From assembly GCA_028284625.1 (NCBI GenBank), contig JANQRH010000004.1, positions 40,718-104,717 of the forward strand: 64,000 nucleotides of DNA. Direction: 5' to 3'. The position numbers and the translations under genes are program-made. The notes under the pieces are model-generated. The model had not been told where the DNA came from. It searched no databases and saw only the letters and a program-made list of their open reading frames with translations. Source of the stretch: Afifellaceae bacterium (lineage in GTDB: Bacteria; Pseudomonadota; Alphaproteobacteria; Rhizobiales; Afifellaceae). The stretch's first letter is position 1. The number at the start of each line of letters is the position of its first letter. This document shows positions 25,058-39,579 of the stretch, one piece after another.

Positions 25058-26728
25058 TTATTGCTCGCGCCGCGCCACGGTTCGCCAGCGTCGCACCACC
25101 TCTTCCACGAAATCGCTGGTTTCGACTTCGGTCAATGTCGCGCGCAGGCTCGGCAGCCTGTTGGCCGGCAATTGCTCGTTCTCCAGGTCGGCGAAGCGCA
25201 CGCGCATGGGCATGGAGACCGCCTCGCCGAAGGCAATGGCCTCGCGGTTGCCGATCGACGGCAGCGACGCCAGCGTCGACGCCGCCGCGTCGCTGACGGC
25301 GGAGCGGATGATGGCGTGGTCCGTCTCGTTCGCCATGCGCATGGCGAAGATCGTGCTGCATTGTGACAGGATCGTCGGGTCGAGCTCGGCCGGGCGCTGC
25401 GTCACCAGACCGAGATAGACGCTGTATTTGCGCCCTTCTTTGGCGATACGCGAGATGGCACGTCGTGTCGGGCCAAAGCCGAGCCGCTTGTCGGCCGGCA
25501 CATAGCGATGCGCCTCCTCGCAGGCGATAAGGAGCGGCACCCGGCCGCCGCCCCACACGCCCACATCGAAGGCGAGCCGACACAGCACCGACACCACCGC
25601 GTCGACAACGTCCGGCGCGAAGCCGGCGAGCTCCAGAATGGTAATGCGCTTGCCCGCTGTGGGAATACGGAAGAGCGTGCGCAAAATGTCGGCCATCGTG
25701 TCTTCGATGGTCCGCGAGGAAAACATGAACTGATAGCGCGCGTCGTGGATGACGGATTCAATGCGCATCTTCAGCCGGCGCAGCCGCGGTCGCTCCTCTC
25801 GATTGTCGAGCCGACCCAGCTGTTCGTCGATCAGCGCCAACACGTCGTGCATCCGGTAGGGAACCGGCGAATCGATCGTGAAGCCGCCCACGTCGGGGTC
25901 GCGACGCAAGAGCGAGTTGCCCTGATCGGCGTTCTGCGCATAACGCGCCTTGGCCAGCGGAATAAGATCGGAGAGCGCATCGATCTCCTCCGACACCCCC
26001 GGCCGGCGGCGGTAGATAACGTCGACGATTTCCTCGAAATTGAACAGCCAGAACGGCAGGCTCAGATTGTTCGGGCTGATGACCTCAGCCTCGCCGCGAA
26101 ACGCGGCGCGATATTCATTGTGCGGGTCGATCAGAAGCACGCGCGTCGCTTCGGTGACCTTCATCACCTCCTTAAGAACAAGTGCAACGGCGCTCGACTT
26201 GCCGCAACCGGTTGTTCCCAGCACGGCAAAGTGCTTCTGCAGCAGGTCCTGAACCTGAAGTGTCGCCGTGATACTGGCGTCCTGGGACAGCGTGCCGATC
26301 GTGATCGTCTGCTTGCCCTCATATTTGTAGATCGTCTCCAGCGAAATCGGATCGATCTCGTGGGCAGGTGATCCGACGGAGGGATAGGTTCTGATGCCAC
26401 GGTCGAAATACGCATCGAAGGCGCCCTCGGCCGGTCGGATTTCGCCCAGAAGCTCCACCCGCGCCAGCATCGTGTCGGGCTCATTCGGTCCGCCGGCCTC
26501 TGCTTCGTAGATCAGGGCCACGGAACGCGAGCGCCCGGCTTCGATTACCAGGAGCTTGCCGACCGACAGAGGATTCTCCGCCTGGGAGACTTTGGGGGCG
26601 TCCACGGCGACCACCGCCCGCGATCCGCTGACGGACACCACATGGCCCGTTGTGGCGGCCTGCTGACGCCCGCGTTTCTCGCGAAAAACCGTTTCGGCGC
26701 GTTGAATGGCGGCTTGATTCGGATGCAC
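25058..26728 (-). CDS. HerA-like ATP-binding protein (DUF87)
   Basis: 556-residue P-loop ATPase of the HerA/FtsK superfamily. An N-terminal beta-barrel domain (GHVVSVSGSRAVVAVDAPKV) precedes the DUF87 ATPase, with Walker A GTTGCGKS (Lys177), Walker B LLIACEEAHRYV and the arginine-finger-like end IAKEGRKYSVYLGLVTQRP. HerA hexamers translocate DNA and often partner with the NurA nuclease; no nurA is nearby. The start is GTG. The role in this organism is unknown; it may act in DNA repair or chromosome handling. Confidence 0.9.
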   Translation of the reverse strand: MHPNQAAIQRAETVFREKRGRQQAATTGHVVSVSGSRAVVAVDAPKVSQAENPLSVGKLLVIEAGRSRSVALIYEAEAGGPNEPDTMLARVELLGEIRPAEGAFDAYFDRGIRTYPSVGSPAHEIDPISLETIYKYEGKQTITIGTLSQDASITATLQVQDLLQKHFAVLGTTGCGKSSAVALVLKEVMKVTEATRVLLIDPHNEYRAAFRGEAEVISPNNLSLPFWLFNFEEIVDVIYRRRPGVSEEIDALSDLIPLAKARYAQNADQGNSLLRRDPDVGGFTIDSPVPYRMHDVLALIDEQLGRLDNREERPRLRRLKMRIESVIHDARYQFMFSSRTIEDTMADILRTLFRIPTAGKRITILELAGFAPDVVDAVVSVLCRLAFDVGVWGGGRVPLLIACEEAHRYVPADKRLGFGPTRRAISRIAKEGRKYSVYLGLVTQRPAELDPTILSQCSTIFAMRMANETDHAIIRSAVSDAAASTLASLPSIGNREAIAFGEAVSMPMRVRFADLENEQLPANRLPSLRATLTEVETSDFVEEVVRRWRTVARREQ

Positions 26729-26885
26729 GTTACAGACCCCAGCAATGGGTTCGCGCGGCGCGCGGCCCTCCTCCCGGCGACTAAGGGAAGTCCCAGCTTC
26801 TGGTAGCAGTGTCGCCGATGGGCCTTAAGGATCGCCTAAAACGGACACGCCGATTGACCTGATCGGCGTAACGCGGCGGATATGA

Positions 26886-27551
26886 CTAGCCCCGCGCCCC
26901 GAAAATAGCGCTGCCGACGCGCACATGCGTCGCGCCGTGGGCGATGGCGGTCTCGTAGTCGGCGCTCATCCCCATGGAGAGCGCGGCAAGCCCGATATCC
27001 ACGCGCAAGCGCCGCAAAACCTCAAAATGCGGCTCAGGATCGTCGTGGAACGGCGGAATACACATAAGGCCGCCGATCTCCAGGCCGTGCTCATGCCGGC
27101 ACCGCTCAACGAAATCCGCCGCCTCCTGCGGCGGAACTCCGGCTTTTTGCGGCTCTTCGCCGGTGTTGACCTGAACAAAGAGAAGGGGCGCCCGCTCCTG
27201 CCGCCGTATTTCCGCAGCCAGCGCCGCCGCCAGCCGGTCGCGGTCAAGCGAATGGATGGCGTCGAAGAGCCCCACGGCCGCGCGCACCTTGTTGGTTTGC
27301 AGCGGTCCGACGAGATGCAGCACCAGATCGGGAAAGCGTTCCCGCAGCGCCGGCCATTTGCCCTGCGCCTCTTGTACACGGTTCTCGCCGAATTCGCGGT
27401 GCCCGGCGGCAAGCACGGGCGCGATCGCCGCCGCGTCGAACGTCTTGGAGATAGCGATCAGCCGAACGTCGCCTGCATCGCGCCCGGCCGCCTCTGCCGC
27501 CGCCGCGATCCGCGCGTTCACCGCCTCAAGCCTCGCCGCTGCATCTTCCAT
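26886..27551 (-). CDS. Pyridoxal phosphate homeostasis protein (YggS/PLPBP)
   Basis: 221-residue PLP-binding TIM-barrel protein related to the N-terminal domain of alanine racemase. It carries the Schiff-base lysine (Lys36 in LIAISKTFDA), GENRVQEAQGKWP and the ending GATHVRVGSAIFGARG. The family keeps PLP and amino-acid pools in balance and has no known catalysis. Divergent from leuS, as in many Hyphomicrobiales. Confidence 0.95.
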   Translation of the reverse strand: MEDAAARLEAVNARIAAAAEAAGRDAGDVRLIAISKTFDAAAIAPVLAAGHREFGENRVQEAQGKWPALRERFPDLVLHLVGPLQTNKVRAAVGLFDAIHSLDRDRLAAALAAEIRRQERAPLLFVQVNTGEEPQKAGVPPQEAADFVERCRHEHGLEIGGLMCIPPFHDDPEPHFEVLRRLRVDIGLAALSMGMSADYETAIAHGATHVRVGSAIFGARG

Positions 27552-27678
27552 CCGCGCGCCTCCGTCGGCTGGCGGCTAACATGCTGAGGCGGAGGCGGCA
27601 ATTCGCTCGGCCTGAGTTGACCGCCCGCCGCAATTCTGGTGAAGGTCGCCCGCTTCCTGACCCAGTCTTTGAAGGCAG

Positions 27679-30298
<2,620 letters not shown>

Positions 30299-30312
<14 letters not shown>

Positions 30313-30814
30313 GCGCCGCTTCGTCGGCGCTGTTCTCATCGTTGCCCTTATCGGCCTGACCGGCTGTCAGCTGCGGCCGCTTTACGCCAGCGGCGCGGTG
30401 GCGTCGGCGCCGCAGGCAACGCTCCCCGCCATCGACGTTGAATCACCACAGGGACGCACCGAGCAAGTCTACCGCAACGCCCTCCTCTTTGGCCTGCGTG
30501 GCGGCGGCGACGGCGCGCCGGCTCGTTACAAGATGGTCTATCGGATGACGGTGCGGTCGCAGGAGATCGCCGTTGAGCGCGGAACCGGAACGCCGAACGC
30601 TTATCAGCTCACCGGCGGAATCTCATTCCTCTTGAAGGACGCGACAAGCGGTGATTCGGTCTTCGGCGCCAGCGTCACAGCGGTCGATACGTACACGCGC
30701 TCGTCGCAGCTTTATGCCAACATCCGCGCTGAACGCGACGCGGAAGATCGGCTTGCGACAGCGCTTGCCGAACTGACGCAAGCGCGCCTCGCCGCCTACT
30801 TCGCCACGAACTAG
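30299..30814 (+). CDS. lptE: LPS-assembly lipoprotein LptE
   Basis: Outer-membrane lipoprotein that plugs the LptD barrel and delivers lipopolysaccharide to the cell surface. 171 residues: a signal peptide with lipobox LTGC (lipidated Cys23), then QLRPLYASG, the usual post-lipobox stretch of alphaproteobacterial LptE. It lies between leuS and holA, the conserved order. The ATG is inside the leuS end; the longer upstream frame is a leuS shadow. Confidence 0.92.
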
Positions 30815-30816
30815 CC

Positions 30817-31857
30817 ATGGTTGGTGTCAAGGCGCACGAGGCTGATCGTTTTCTCGCCTCGCCGCCGGGTTCGCTGCGTCTTTTTCTGATCTATGGCAGC
30901 GACCGCGGCGCGGTGACGGAGCGTGTGCGCCACCTGGAGGATTTTGCGCTCCGCCATGGACATGGCGAAGCCGTCACGCGCATCGGCTCCGAAGAGCTTT
31001 CCGCCCATCCCGGCCGTATTGTCGATGAGGTTCGCTCCGCCTCTTTGTTCGGCGGCGAGCCCGTCGTGTCGCTGCGCGTCACCGATGGTCGGCACAATGT
31101 GATCGGTGCGCTGCAGGCGGTTCTGGAGGAGCCGCCCGAAGCGGCGTGGCTGATCGTCGAGGCCGCCGACCTCACCGCCTCAAGCGCCTTGCGCAAGGCC
31201 TTCGAGCGCTCCAAACAGGCGGCCGCCGTTCCCGCCTATCCGCTGGAAGGCCGAAGCCTTTCCGCGTTCCTCCACGCGGCGGCCGAGGAAGCCGGAATCA
31301 CCATCGCGCCGGCCGCGGCCGAACTGCTTCTGGAGAGCCTCGGCAGCGATCGCCTGGCGGCCCGCGGCGAACTGGAGAAGCTCTTCCTCTATGTCGGCGA
31401 AGCGAAAGCCGTTGCGATCGAGGACGTCGAAGCGATCGTCGGTGACACGACCGGCGCGCAGACCGACCGCGCCATCGACGCAGCACTCCTGGGCGAAAGC
31501 GAGACGCTTGAGACGGAGCTGGAGCGGCTTCGCTCCGAAGGCAGCTCGCCGGTGGCGCTTGGCACATTGGCCCTGCGCCACCTCATGCACCTGCAATCGC
31601 TTCGCGTGACGGTGGATTCCGGAACCTCGCCGGCCGACGCCGTTCGCTTCGCCAAGCCGCCTGTCTTCTTCCGCCGCCGAACGAGCGTGCAAGCCGCGCT
31701 GTCGCGTTGGGACGCCGATACCCTGGCCGGTGCGCGCCGCCGCATCGACCGCGCGGTGGCTGAGACGCGCCTGCACCCCGCTTTGGAATCCGCGATCATC
31801 TCCGAGGCGCTGCACGCCATTGCGCAAAGAGCGCAACGACTGAAACGCAGCCAGTGA
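30817..31857 (+). CDS. holA: DNA polymerase III subunit delta
   Basis: Clamp-loader subunit that opens the beta clamp at replication start sites. 346 residues with the non-canonical AAA+ layout: FLIYGSDRGAVTERV in place of a true Walker A, AWLIVEAADLTASSALRKAF, and the C-terminal collar domain (SPVALGTLALRHLMHLQSLR). It starts two bases after the lptE stop and runs convergent into parB with a 10-bp gap. Confidence 0.95.
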   Translation: MVGVKAHEADRFLASPPGSLRLFLIYGSDRGAVTERVRHLEDFALRHGHGEAVTRIGSEELSAHPGRIVDEVRSASLFGGEPVVSLRVTDGRHNVIGALQAVLEEPPEAAWLIVEAADLTASSALRKAFERSKQAAAVPAYPLEGRSLSAFLHAAAEEAGITIAPAAAELLLESLGSDRLAARGELEKLFLYVGEAKAVAIEDVEAIVGDTTGAQTDRAIDAALLGESETLETELERLRSEGSSPVALGTLALRHLMHLQSLRVTVDSGTSPADAVRFAKPPVFFRRRTSVQAALSRWDADTLAGARRRIDRAVAETRLHPALESAIISEALHAIAQRAQRLKRSQ

Positions 31858-31867
31858 TGTCGAAGCG

Positions 31868-32740
31868 CTAACTCTTCAGCTTGCGGCACACCGCGTCGAG
31901 CTGCTCCAGCGTCGCATAATTGATGCATAGCTCGCCGGCGCCGCCGCCTTGATGCTTCAGCTCCACCTTCAGCCCGAGCGTATCTGAAAGCTCCTTCTCC
32001 AACGCCGCGATGTCGGCGTTTCGCACCGGCGCCTTGCGCCCCGGCTTGGTCCGTTTCGACCGATCCGGCTCTTGCGTGAGCCGCTCCGTCTCACGCACCG
32101 ACAAGCCTTTCTGGACGACAAGCTTGGCAAGCTTCGCTGGGTCGGGCGCGGAAAGAAGCGCGCGTCCGTGTCCGGCCGAAAGCGAGCCGGCCTCCATCAT
32201 CTCCAGAACCACTTCGGGCAGCTTCAGAAGCCGCAGCGTGTTGGTGACGTGCACGCGGCTCTTGCCGATGGTCTGGCCGAGTTCGCCTTGCGAATAGCTG
32301 AACTCCTCAATCAGCGCCTGGTAGCCACGCGCCTCTTCCACCGGATTGAGGTCGGTGCGCTGCACGTTCTCCACGATGGCAAGCTCCAGCGCCTCGCTGT
32401 CGGAGACATCGAGCACCGTGACGGGCGCTTCGTGGAGGCCGGCGCGCTGCGCCGCGCGCCACCGCCGTTCGCCGGCGATGATCTCGTAGCGCTCAACGCC
32501 CCCCGTCACCGGCCGCACAACAATCGGCTGGACAATGCCGTGCTTCGTCAGCGAGGTGGCGAGCTCATCAAGCTCAGCGTCGGAAAAATCGCGTCGCGGA
32601 TTGCGTGGATTGCGGGCAATCAGCGCGATCGGAACAGTGCGTCGTGCGCTGTCCGTGCCACCTTGCTCCGCCTCCGCCGGATAAGCGCCGAGCAGCGCGT
32701 CCAGTCCTCGGCCAAGCCGCCGTTTCGATTCCAATGCCAA
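31868..32740 (-). CDS. parB: Chromosome-partitioning protein ParB
   Basis: CTP-dependent clamp that loads on parS sites and spreads along DNA. 290 residues: the N-terminal ParA-contact tail (KRRLGRGLDALLG), the ParB/Srx CTP-binding domain with AGERRWRAAQRAG, the parS-reading helix-turn-helix (GELGQTIGKSRVHVTNTLRL), and a C-terminal dimerisation domain after a basic linker. The start is TTG, with GGGGGA six bases upstream. It follows parA by 13 bp in one operon, and its targets lie 3.4 kb away between mnmG and mnmE. Confidence 0.97.
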   Translation of the reverse strand: MALESKRRLGRGLDALLGAYPAEAEQGGTDSARRTVPIALIARNPRNPRRDFSDAELDELATSLTKHGIVQPIVVRPVTGGVERYEIIAGERRWRAAQRAGLHEAPVTVLDVSDSEALELAIVENVQRTDLNPVEEARGYQALIEEFSYSQGELGQTIGKSRVHVTNTLRLLKLPEVVLEMMEAGSLSAGHGRALLSAPDPAKLAKLVVQKGLSVRETERLTQEPDRSKRTKPGRKAPVRNADIAALEKELSDTLGLKVELKHQGGGAGELCINYATLEQLDAVCRKLKS

Positions 32741-32753
32741 CTCGTCCCCCTAA

Positions 32754-33587
32754 CTAAGCGGCGCGCAGCATACGCTCGCGCTGAATGATCTCGCTCGCCA
32801 GCCGCAGATAGGCTTGGCTTCCCGCGCACCGAAGGTCGTAAAGCAAAGCCGGCTTACCATGCGATGGCGCTTCCGACACGCGAACGTTGCGCGGAATGAC
32901 AGTGCGGTAGACCGTGTCGCCCATATGCGCGCGCACGTCGTCCACCACCTGGCTCGACAGCTTGTTGCGGCCGTCAAACATCGTCAGCACGATGCCATGG
33001 ATACCGAGCTGCGGATTGAGCCCGGAACGCACGCGCTCCACCGTGCTCAGAATCTGGCTGAGACCCTCGAGCGCAAAGAACTCGCACTGCAGCGGCACCA
33101 AGACGGCGTGGCTCGCTGCCATGGCGTTGATCGTCAAAAGATTGAGTGACGGTGGGCAATCGACCAGCACATAGCTGAAGTCCGTGGCGGCATCGGAAGC
33201 GCCGGCTGTGTCCCGCAGGCCGGCCACAGCTTTGCGAAGACGGTAGTTGCGATCCGGCATGCCGGCGATCTCAAGCTCGACACCGAGGAGGTCGAGCGTT
33301 GAGGGAACGATATGAAGCCGCGGCACGGCCGTTTCGTTCGCCGCCTTGGCAAGCGGCACATCGCCCAACAGGACATCGTAAGCTGAGACGGCTCCGATCT
33401 CGCGCTCAACGCCAAGCCCGGTGGATGCGTTGCCCTGCGGATCGATATCGACGATCAGCACCGTCTCGCCGATCGCCGCCAGCGCCGTGCCCAGATTGAT
33501 GGCGGTCGTCGTCTTGCCGACCCCGCCCTTCTGGTTGGCGATGGCCAGAACCCGGGGGCGATCCGGGAGCATGTCGTGCGCATTCAT
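32754..33587 (-). CDS. parA: Chromosome-partitioning ATPase ParA
   Basis: Deviant-Walker ATPase that binds DNA non-specifically and drives origin segregation with ParB. 277 residues. The deviant Walker A is KGGVGKTTTAI (signature Lys20, Lys25), with IDPQGNASTGLG and VLVDCPPSLN. The ATG overlaps the rsmG stop by four bases and AGAGG lies eight bases upstream, so it is coupled to the mnmG-rsmG genes. Confidence 0.97.
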   Translation of the reverse strand: MNAHDMLPDRPRVLAIANQKGGVGKTTTAINLGTALAAIGETVLIVDIDPQGNASTGLGVEREIGAVSAYDVLLGDVPLAKAANETAVPRLHIVPSTLDLLGVELEIAGMPDRNYRLRKAVAGLRDTAGASDAATDFSYVLVDCPPSLNLLTINAMAASHAVLVPLQCEFFALEGLSQILSTVERVRSGLNPQLGIHGIVLTMFDGRNKLSSQVVDDVRAHMGDTVYRTVIPRNVRVSEAPSHGKPALLYDLRCAGSQAYLRLASEIIQRERMLRAA

Positions 33588-34246
33588 TGCTGTGGCCTCT
33601 TTGCGCGGAGGTTACGGATGGTGAGAACGCGACCGCCAGGATCCGTCACGCTGGCGGAGTCTAACACATCGAAATCCCAAGATTTAGATGCCCTCCCAAG
33701 CTCTTGCACAAAATCTTGTCCTTTGAGGAAAAGCATCACACCATCGGCCGTGAGGTAAGGCGCGCCGAGCCGGAGGAGCTCTGGAAGCGGCGCAAGGGCC
33801 CGCGCGGAGACGATATCACCCGGCTCGGCCATCGGCGCGTGCTCCTCAATACGCTGAGCGACAACCGATACGCGGGCGCCGGACTCACGAGCAGCGGCTC
33901 TGAGAAATGCCGCCTTCTTGCTGTTCGCCTCAACGAGCGTGAAGCGCCGATTCGGTTCATCGCGGCAGGCGATAGCGACCACCAGACCGGGAAAGCCGGC
34001 GCCGGTGCCGAGGTCGATCCAGTGACGAAAGTCGGGTGCGTGTTTGAGAAGCTGAAGGCTGTCGGCAACGTGGCGCGTCCACACATGATCGAGCGTTGAG
34101 CGTGCGACGAGATTGTGTGTGCCCTGCCACTTTCGCAGGAGCGCCACAAAGCAGGCAAGCGCCTCCTTCGTCTCCGCCGTGACGTCGCCGAACCGGTCGA
34201 GTGCGGCCTTATCGTCGGCGTCATGCGACATGACATCAAGCAACAT
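33584..34246 (-). CDS. rsmG: 16S rRNA (guanine-N7)-methyltransferase RsmG
   Basis: Methylates a single guanine (G527 in E. coli numbering) of 16S rRNA; loss gives low-level streptomycin resistance in other bacteria. 220 residues, with the SAM site [16 protein letters not shown] and [20 protein letters not shown]. The frame has two possible ATGs, five codons apart; the outer overlaps the mnmG end by 11 bases, the inner begins four bases beyond it. Confidence 0.96.
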   Translation of the reverse strand: MLLDVMSHDADDKAALDRFGDVTAETKEALACFVALLRKWQGTHNLVARSTLDHVWTRHVADSLQLLKHAPDFRHWIDLGTGAGFPGLVVAIACRDEPNRRFTLVEANSKKAAFLRAAARESGARVSVVAQRIEEHAPMAEPGDIVSARALAPLPELLRLGAPYLTADGVMLFLKGQDFVQELGRASKSWDFDVLDSASVTDPGGRVLTIRNLRAKRPQQ

Positions 34247-36107
34247 TGCGGGCGGCCGATTTCGGTTTGCGCTTCACGTGCGACAAGAGCCGCGTGAGCG
34301 CCGCCGGGGTAACGCCGTCGATGCGGCTCGCTTGCGCGATGCTGGCGGGACGCGCGGCGGCGAGCTTCTGCCGCACCTCGGCGGAGAGGCCGCCGATGGA
34401 TTGGTAGTCCAGATCGGCGGGCAATTTCAGCGCCTCGTCACGCCGCATCGCCGCCACGTCCGCCTCCTGGCGCTTGAGATAAACGGCGTATTGCGCGTCG
34501 ATGCTGATCTGCTCGGCGATGCCGGGAGCGACGCAATTGAGCTCAGGCCAGATGGCCGCGAGCCGCGGAAAATCGATATCGGGATAGGCCAGGAGATCGA
34601 AGGCCGACCGCCGCACGCCGTCCTGATTAATGGCAAGCCCCCGGCGAACCGCTTCCGCTGGCGTCAACGTCAGCGCATCGAGCCTGAGTCGTGTATCGCC
34701 GAGCGCCTTCGCCTTGACGTCAAAGGCACACGCCCTTTCACCGCCGACGCACCCGGCGGCGAGGCCGAGCGGCGTCAGGCGCTGGTCGGCATTGTCGGCA
34801 CGCAATGAGAGCCGATACTCCGCGCGCGACGTGAACATGCGGTAGGGCTCGCTGACACCGCGCGTCACCAGATCGTCGATCATCACACCGAGATAGGCGT
34901 CGGCCCGACCGATTGTAATCGGCGCGGCGTCGCCGGCCGCGCGCGCCGCATTCAGCCCGGCGAGCAGTCCTTGTGCCGCGGCCTCTTCGTAGCCGGTCGT
35001 GCCGTTGATCTGTCCGGCGAGATAGAGCCCGGGAAGCTTCAGGCTCTCCAGCGTCGGCGCCAATTCGCGCGGATCGATGTGATCGTATTCGATGGCGTAG
35101 CCGGCGCGGACGATCTCAGCCCGCTCAAGCCCCGGCATGGAGAACACCAGCGCCAGCTGCACGTCTTCCGGCAACGACGTGGAGATGCCGTTCGGATAGA
35201 TCGTGTCGTCTTCGAGTCCCTCCGGCTCCAGAAAAATCTGGTGGCTGTCGCGGTCGGCGAAGCGCACGATTTTGTCTTCGATCGACGGGCAATAGCGCGG
35301 GCCGCGGCTGTCGATGCGGCCGGAATAGATGGCGGAGCGCGAGAGGTTGTCGCGGATGATCGCGTGCGTCTTCGCGTTGGTCCGCGTGATGTGACAATCG
35401 ACTTGGCGATTGGTGATGGCGTCGGTCAGCACCGAGAACGGCTCCGGTGGCAAATCGCCCGGCTGCCGCTCCAGCCCATCCCAGTCGATAGAATTGCGAT
35501 GAAGGCGCGGCGGCGTGCCGGTCTTCAGCCGGCCGAGGCGAAACCCAGCCCGCGCCAGCGTTGCCGACAGGCCGACGCTCGGCGCTTCTCCATGACGGCC
35601 GGCCGGGATCGTCCGCTCGCCGATATGGATGAGGCCACTCAGAAACGTGCCGGTCGTCAGCACGACCGAAGCTGCGCCAAACTCACGCCCGTCCGCCAGC
35701 CGAACGCCGGTGACGCGACCGTCGTCGAGCATCAGGTCAGCGACTTCGCCCTCCACGACGGACAGCCGATCCTGGCCGGCGATCTCCGCCTGCATGGCGG
35801 CGCGATAGAGCGCCCGGTCGGCCTGCGCGCGCGGGCCGCGCACCGCCGGGCCCTTGCGCCGGTTGAGCACGCGAAATTGGATGCCGGCGCGATCCGCCAC
35901 GCGGCCCATGAGGCCATCGAGCGCATCGACCTCGCGCACGAGATGACCCTTCCCAAGACCACCGATCGCCGGGTTGCAGGACATCTCGCCGATGGTCGCG
36001 AATTGGTGCGTGACCAGAATCGTATCGGCACCGAATCGGGCCGCGGCGGCCGCGGCCTCTACGCCGGCATGACCGCCGCCAACGACAATGACATCGGTTT
36101 GGCGCAT
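34236..36107 (-). CDS. mnmG: tRNA uridine-5-carboxymethylaminomethyl modification enzyme MnmG
   Basis: FAD enzyme that, with MnmE, installs the cmnm5 group at U34 of several tRNAs. 623 residues from [20 protein letters not shown], which carries the dinucleotide-binding motif; then [36 protein letters not shown] and [13 protein letters not shown] [12 protein letters not shown] follow. A longer frame would start inside the parS region. The two parS sites lie in its leader, so ParB spreading could affect its expression. Confidence 0.97.
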   Translation of the reverse strand: MRQTDVIVVGGGHAGVEAAAAAARFGADTILVTHQFATIGEMSCNPAIGGLGKGHLVREVDALDGLMGRVADRAGIQFRVLNRRKGPAVRGPRAQADRALYRAAMQAEIAGQDRLSVVEGEVADLMLDDGRVTGVRLADGREFGAASVVLTTGTFLSGLIHIGERTIPAGRHGEAPSVGLSATLARAGFRLGRLKTGTPPRLHRNSIDWDGLERQPGDLPPEPFSVLTDAITNRQVDCHITRTNAKTHAIIRDNLSRSAIYSGRIDSRGPRYCPSIEDKIVRFADRDSHQIFLEPEGLEDDTIYPNGISTSLPEDVQLALVFSMPGLERAEIVRAGYAIEYDHIDPRELAPTLESLKLPGLYLAGQINGTTGYEEAAAQGLLAGLNAARAAGDAAPITIGRADAYLGVMIDDLVTRGVSEPYRMFTSRAEYRLSLRADNADQRLTPLGLAAGCVGGERACAFDVKAKALGDTRLRLDALTLTPAEAVRRGLAINQDGVRRSAFDLLAYPDIDFPRLAAIWPELNCVAPGIAEQISIDAQYAVYLKRQEADVAAMRRDEALKLPADLDYQSIGGLSAEVRQKLAAARPASIAQASRIDGVTPAALTRLLSHVKRKPKSAARNVA

Positions 36108-36119
36108 GTTCACGATACC

Positions 36120-36135
36120 TGTTTCACGTGGAACA
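36120..36135. promoter_or_regulatory. parS: parS centromere site 1 (exact consensus)
   Basis: TGTTTCACGTGGAACA is the reverse complement of the well-known bacterial parS TGTTCCACGTGAAACA, matching all 16 bases. It lies 12 bp upstream of the mnmG start. Confidence 0.95.
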
Positions 36136-36147
36136 ACCTTAACAAAC

Positions 36148-36163
36148 GGTTTCACGTGGAACC
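36148..36163. promoter_or_regulatory. parS: parS centromere site 2
   Basis: GGTTTCACGTGGAACC keeps the central 14 bases of site 1 and differs only at the two outermost positions. Centre-to-centre distance to site 1 is 28 bp. Its last base is the first base of the mnmE stop codon. Confidence 0.88.
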
Positions 36164-37476
36164 TATTTGCCTATGCAGAACGCATCGAACAGCTGATCGA
36201 GCACGTCCTCTACATCGATTCGCCCGCTCAACCGGCCAATAGCGTCGCTCGCCGCGCGCAGCAAGTCCGCCTTGATCTCGTCTTCCGTGCCGTTGGTCCG
36301 GCCAAGCGCCGTAACAGCATCGGCTATGGCCTCCGCCTGGCGCTGCCGCGTCACAAGCGCGTTGCCGCTGCCCATGGCCTCCGCCGCCGCCGCGCCGATC
36401 TGCTCCACCAGTTTCGCCATCCCGGCACCTGATTTCACGGAAATCGCCAGCTCATCGGCGCATTGATCCACGAGATCGATTTTCGTCGCGACGCGCCAAA
36501 CTGGCGCTTCGCCCAGTGCAGGCGGCGTTTCCCGCTCCAGCCGACAATCCTCCAGCCACAGAACCAGATCGGCGGCTTCGCCCGTGCGACGCGCTCGCTT
36601 GACACCCTCCGCCTCCGCCGCCGACCCGGCTTCGCGCAGACCGGCCGTATCAAACGCCACCACCGGATAGCCGCCGATATCGAGCGCCACCTCTAGAACG
36701 TCGCGCGTCGTGCCGGGCTCCTCAGTGACGATCGCCACATCGCGCCGCGACAGCGCATTGAGTAGCGACGATTTGCCGGCATTGGGCCGCCCGAGGATCG
36801 CCACGCGGAACCCCTCGCGCACGCGCTCTCCTTGTGCCGCGTGCTTCAGCGCTGCCTGCATGTCGACCTGCAGCGCCGTCACCTGCGCATCGAACGTCGC
36901 AGGCAGCACTTCCGCGACATCGCCCTCGTCGCTGAAATCCAGTCGCGCTTCGATCTCCGCGCGAAGAGCGATCAACGTCTCCCGCCAATGCTCCGCTTTT
37001 TGAGCGAGTGCGCCGCCACCAACGCCGCCCTTTCCGATGGCTTGGCCGATCGCCTGCCGGCGCTGAACCTCCGTCTCCGCCGCAATCAGATCGGCGAGCC
37101 CCTCAAGCTCCGTCAGCTCCAGCTTGTCGTTGGCGAACGCCCGGCGCGTGAACTCGCCCGGTTCGGCCATGCGCAAGCCCATGGCGCTGAGCTCAGCAAA
37201 AACCGCCTGCAGCACTGCACGGCTGCCGTGGACATGCAGCTCCGCGAGATCCTCGCCGGTGGCGCTTGCCGGCGCGGGAAACCACAGGGCGAGGCCCTGA
37301 TCAAGGATCGCTCCATCGCGCCGGCGGAAGGTGGTGAGCGTCGCATGCCGCGGCTCCGGCAGCCCACCGCAAAGCGCGACAAGCGCATCACGCGCCAGCG
37401 GGCCGGATAGCCGAATGACCGCCACGCCGCATGGCGGAGCGCCGCTTGACAGAGCATATATGCTGTCGATCGCCAC
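36163..37476 (-). CDS. mnmE: tRNA modification GTPase MnmE
   Basis: Potassium-activated GTPase partner of MnmG in U34 modification. 437 residues: an N-terminal folate-binding domain ([20 protein letters not shown]), an inserted G domain with P-loop [14 protein letters not shown] and [12 protein letters not shown], and the invariant C-terminal FCIGK. GTG at 37476 is chosen as start because GAGGAG lies about eight bases upstream and the product then begins like homologues; an in-frame GTG five codons earlier lacks that. Divergent from the next gene with only 17 bp between starts. Confidence 0.96.
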   Translation of the reverse strand: MAIDSIYALSSGAPPCGVAVIRLSGPLARDALVALCGGLPEPRHATLTTFRRRDGAILDQGLALWFPAPASATGEDLAELHVHGSRAVLQAVFAELSAMGLRMAEPGEFTRRAFANDKLELTELEGLADLIAAETEVQRRQAIGQAIGKGGVGGGALAQKAEHWRETLIALRAEIEARLDFSDEGDVAEVLPATFDAQVTALQVDMQAALKHAAQGERVREGFRVAILGRPNAGKSSLLNALSRRDVAIVTEEPGTTRDVLEVALDIGGYPVVAFDTAGLREAGSAAEAEGVKRARRTGEAADLVLWLEDCRLERETPPALGEAPVWRVATKIDLVDQCADELAISVKSGAGMAKLVEQIGAAAAEAMGSGNALVTRQRQAEAIADAVTALGRTNGTEDEIKADLLRAASDAIGRLSGRIDVEDVLDQLFDAFCIGK

Positions 37477-37493
37477 TTGAGGGCTCCTCACGC

Positions 37494-39515
<2,022 letters not shown>

Positions 39516-39579
39516 CGGACAGTCACCTTGCTCGATGGAGCTCGAACCGCCGCCGAAGGCACCGCCGCTCTGAAGCCGA

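Noticed and set aside
34971..36242. 423-codon + strand ORF
   Set aside because: Antisense to mnmG; no motif, and it runs through the parS sites.
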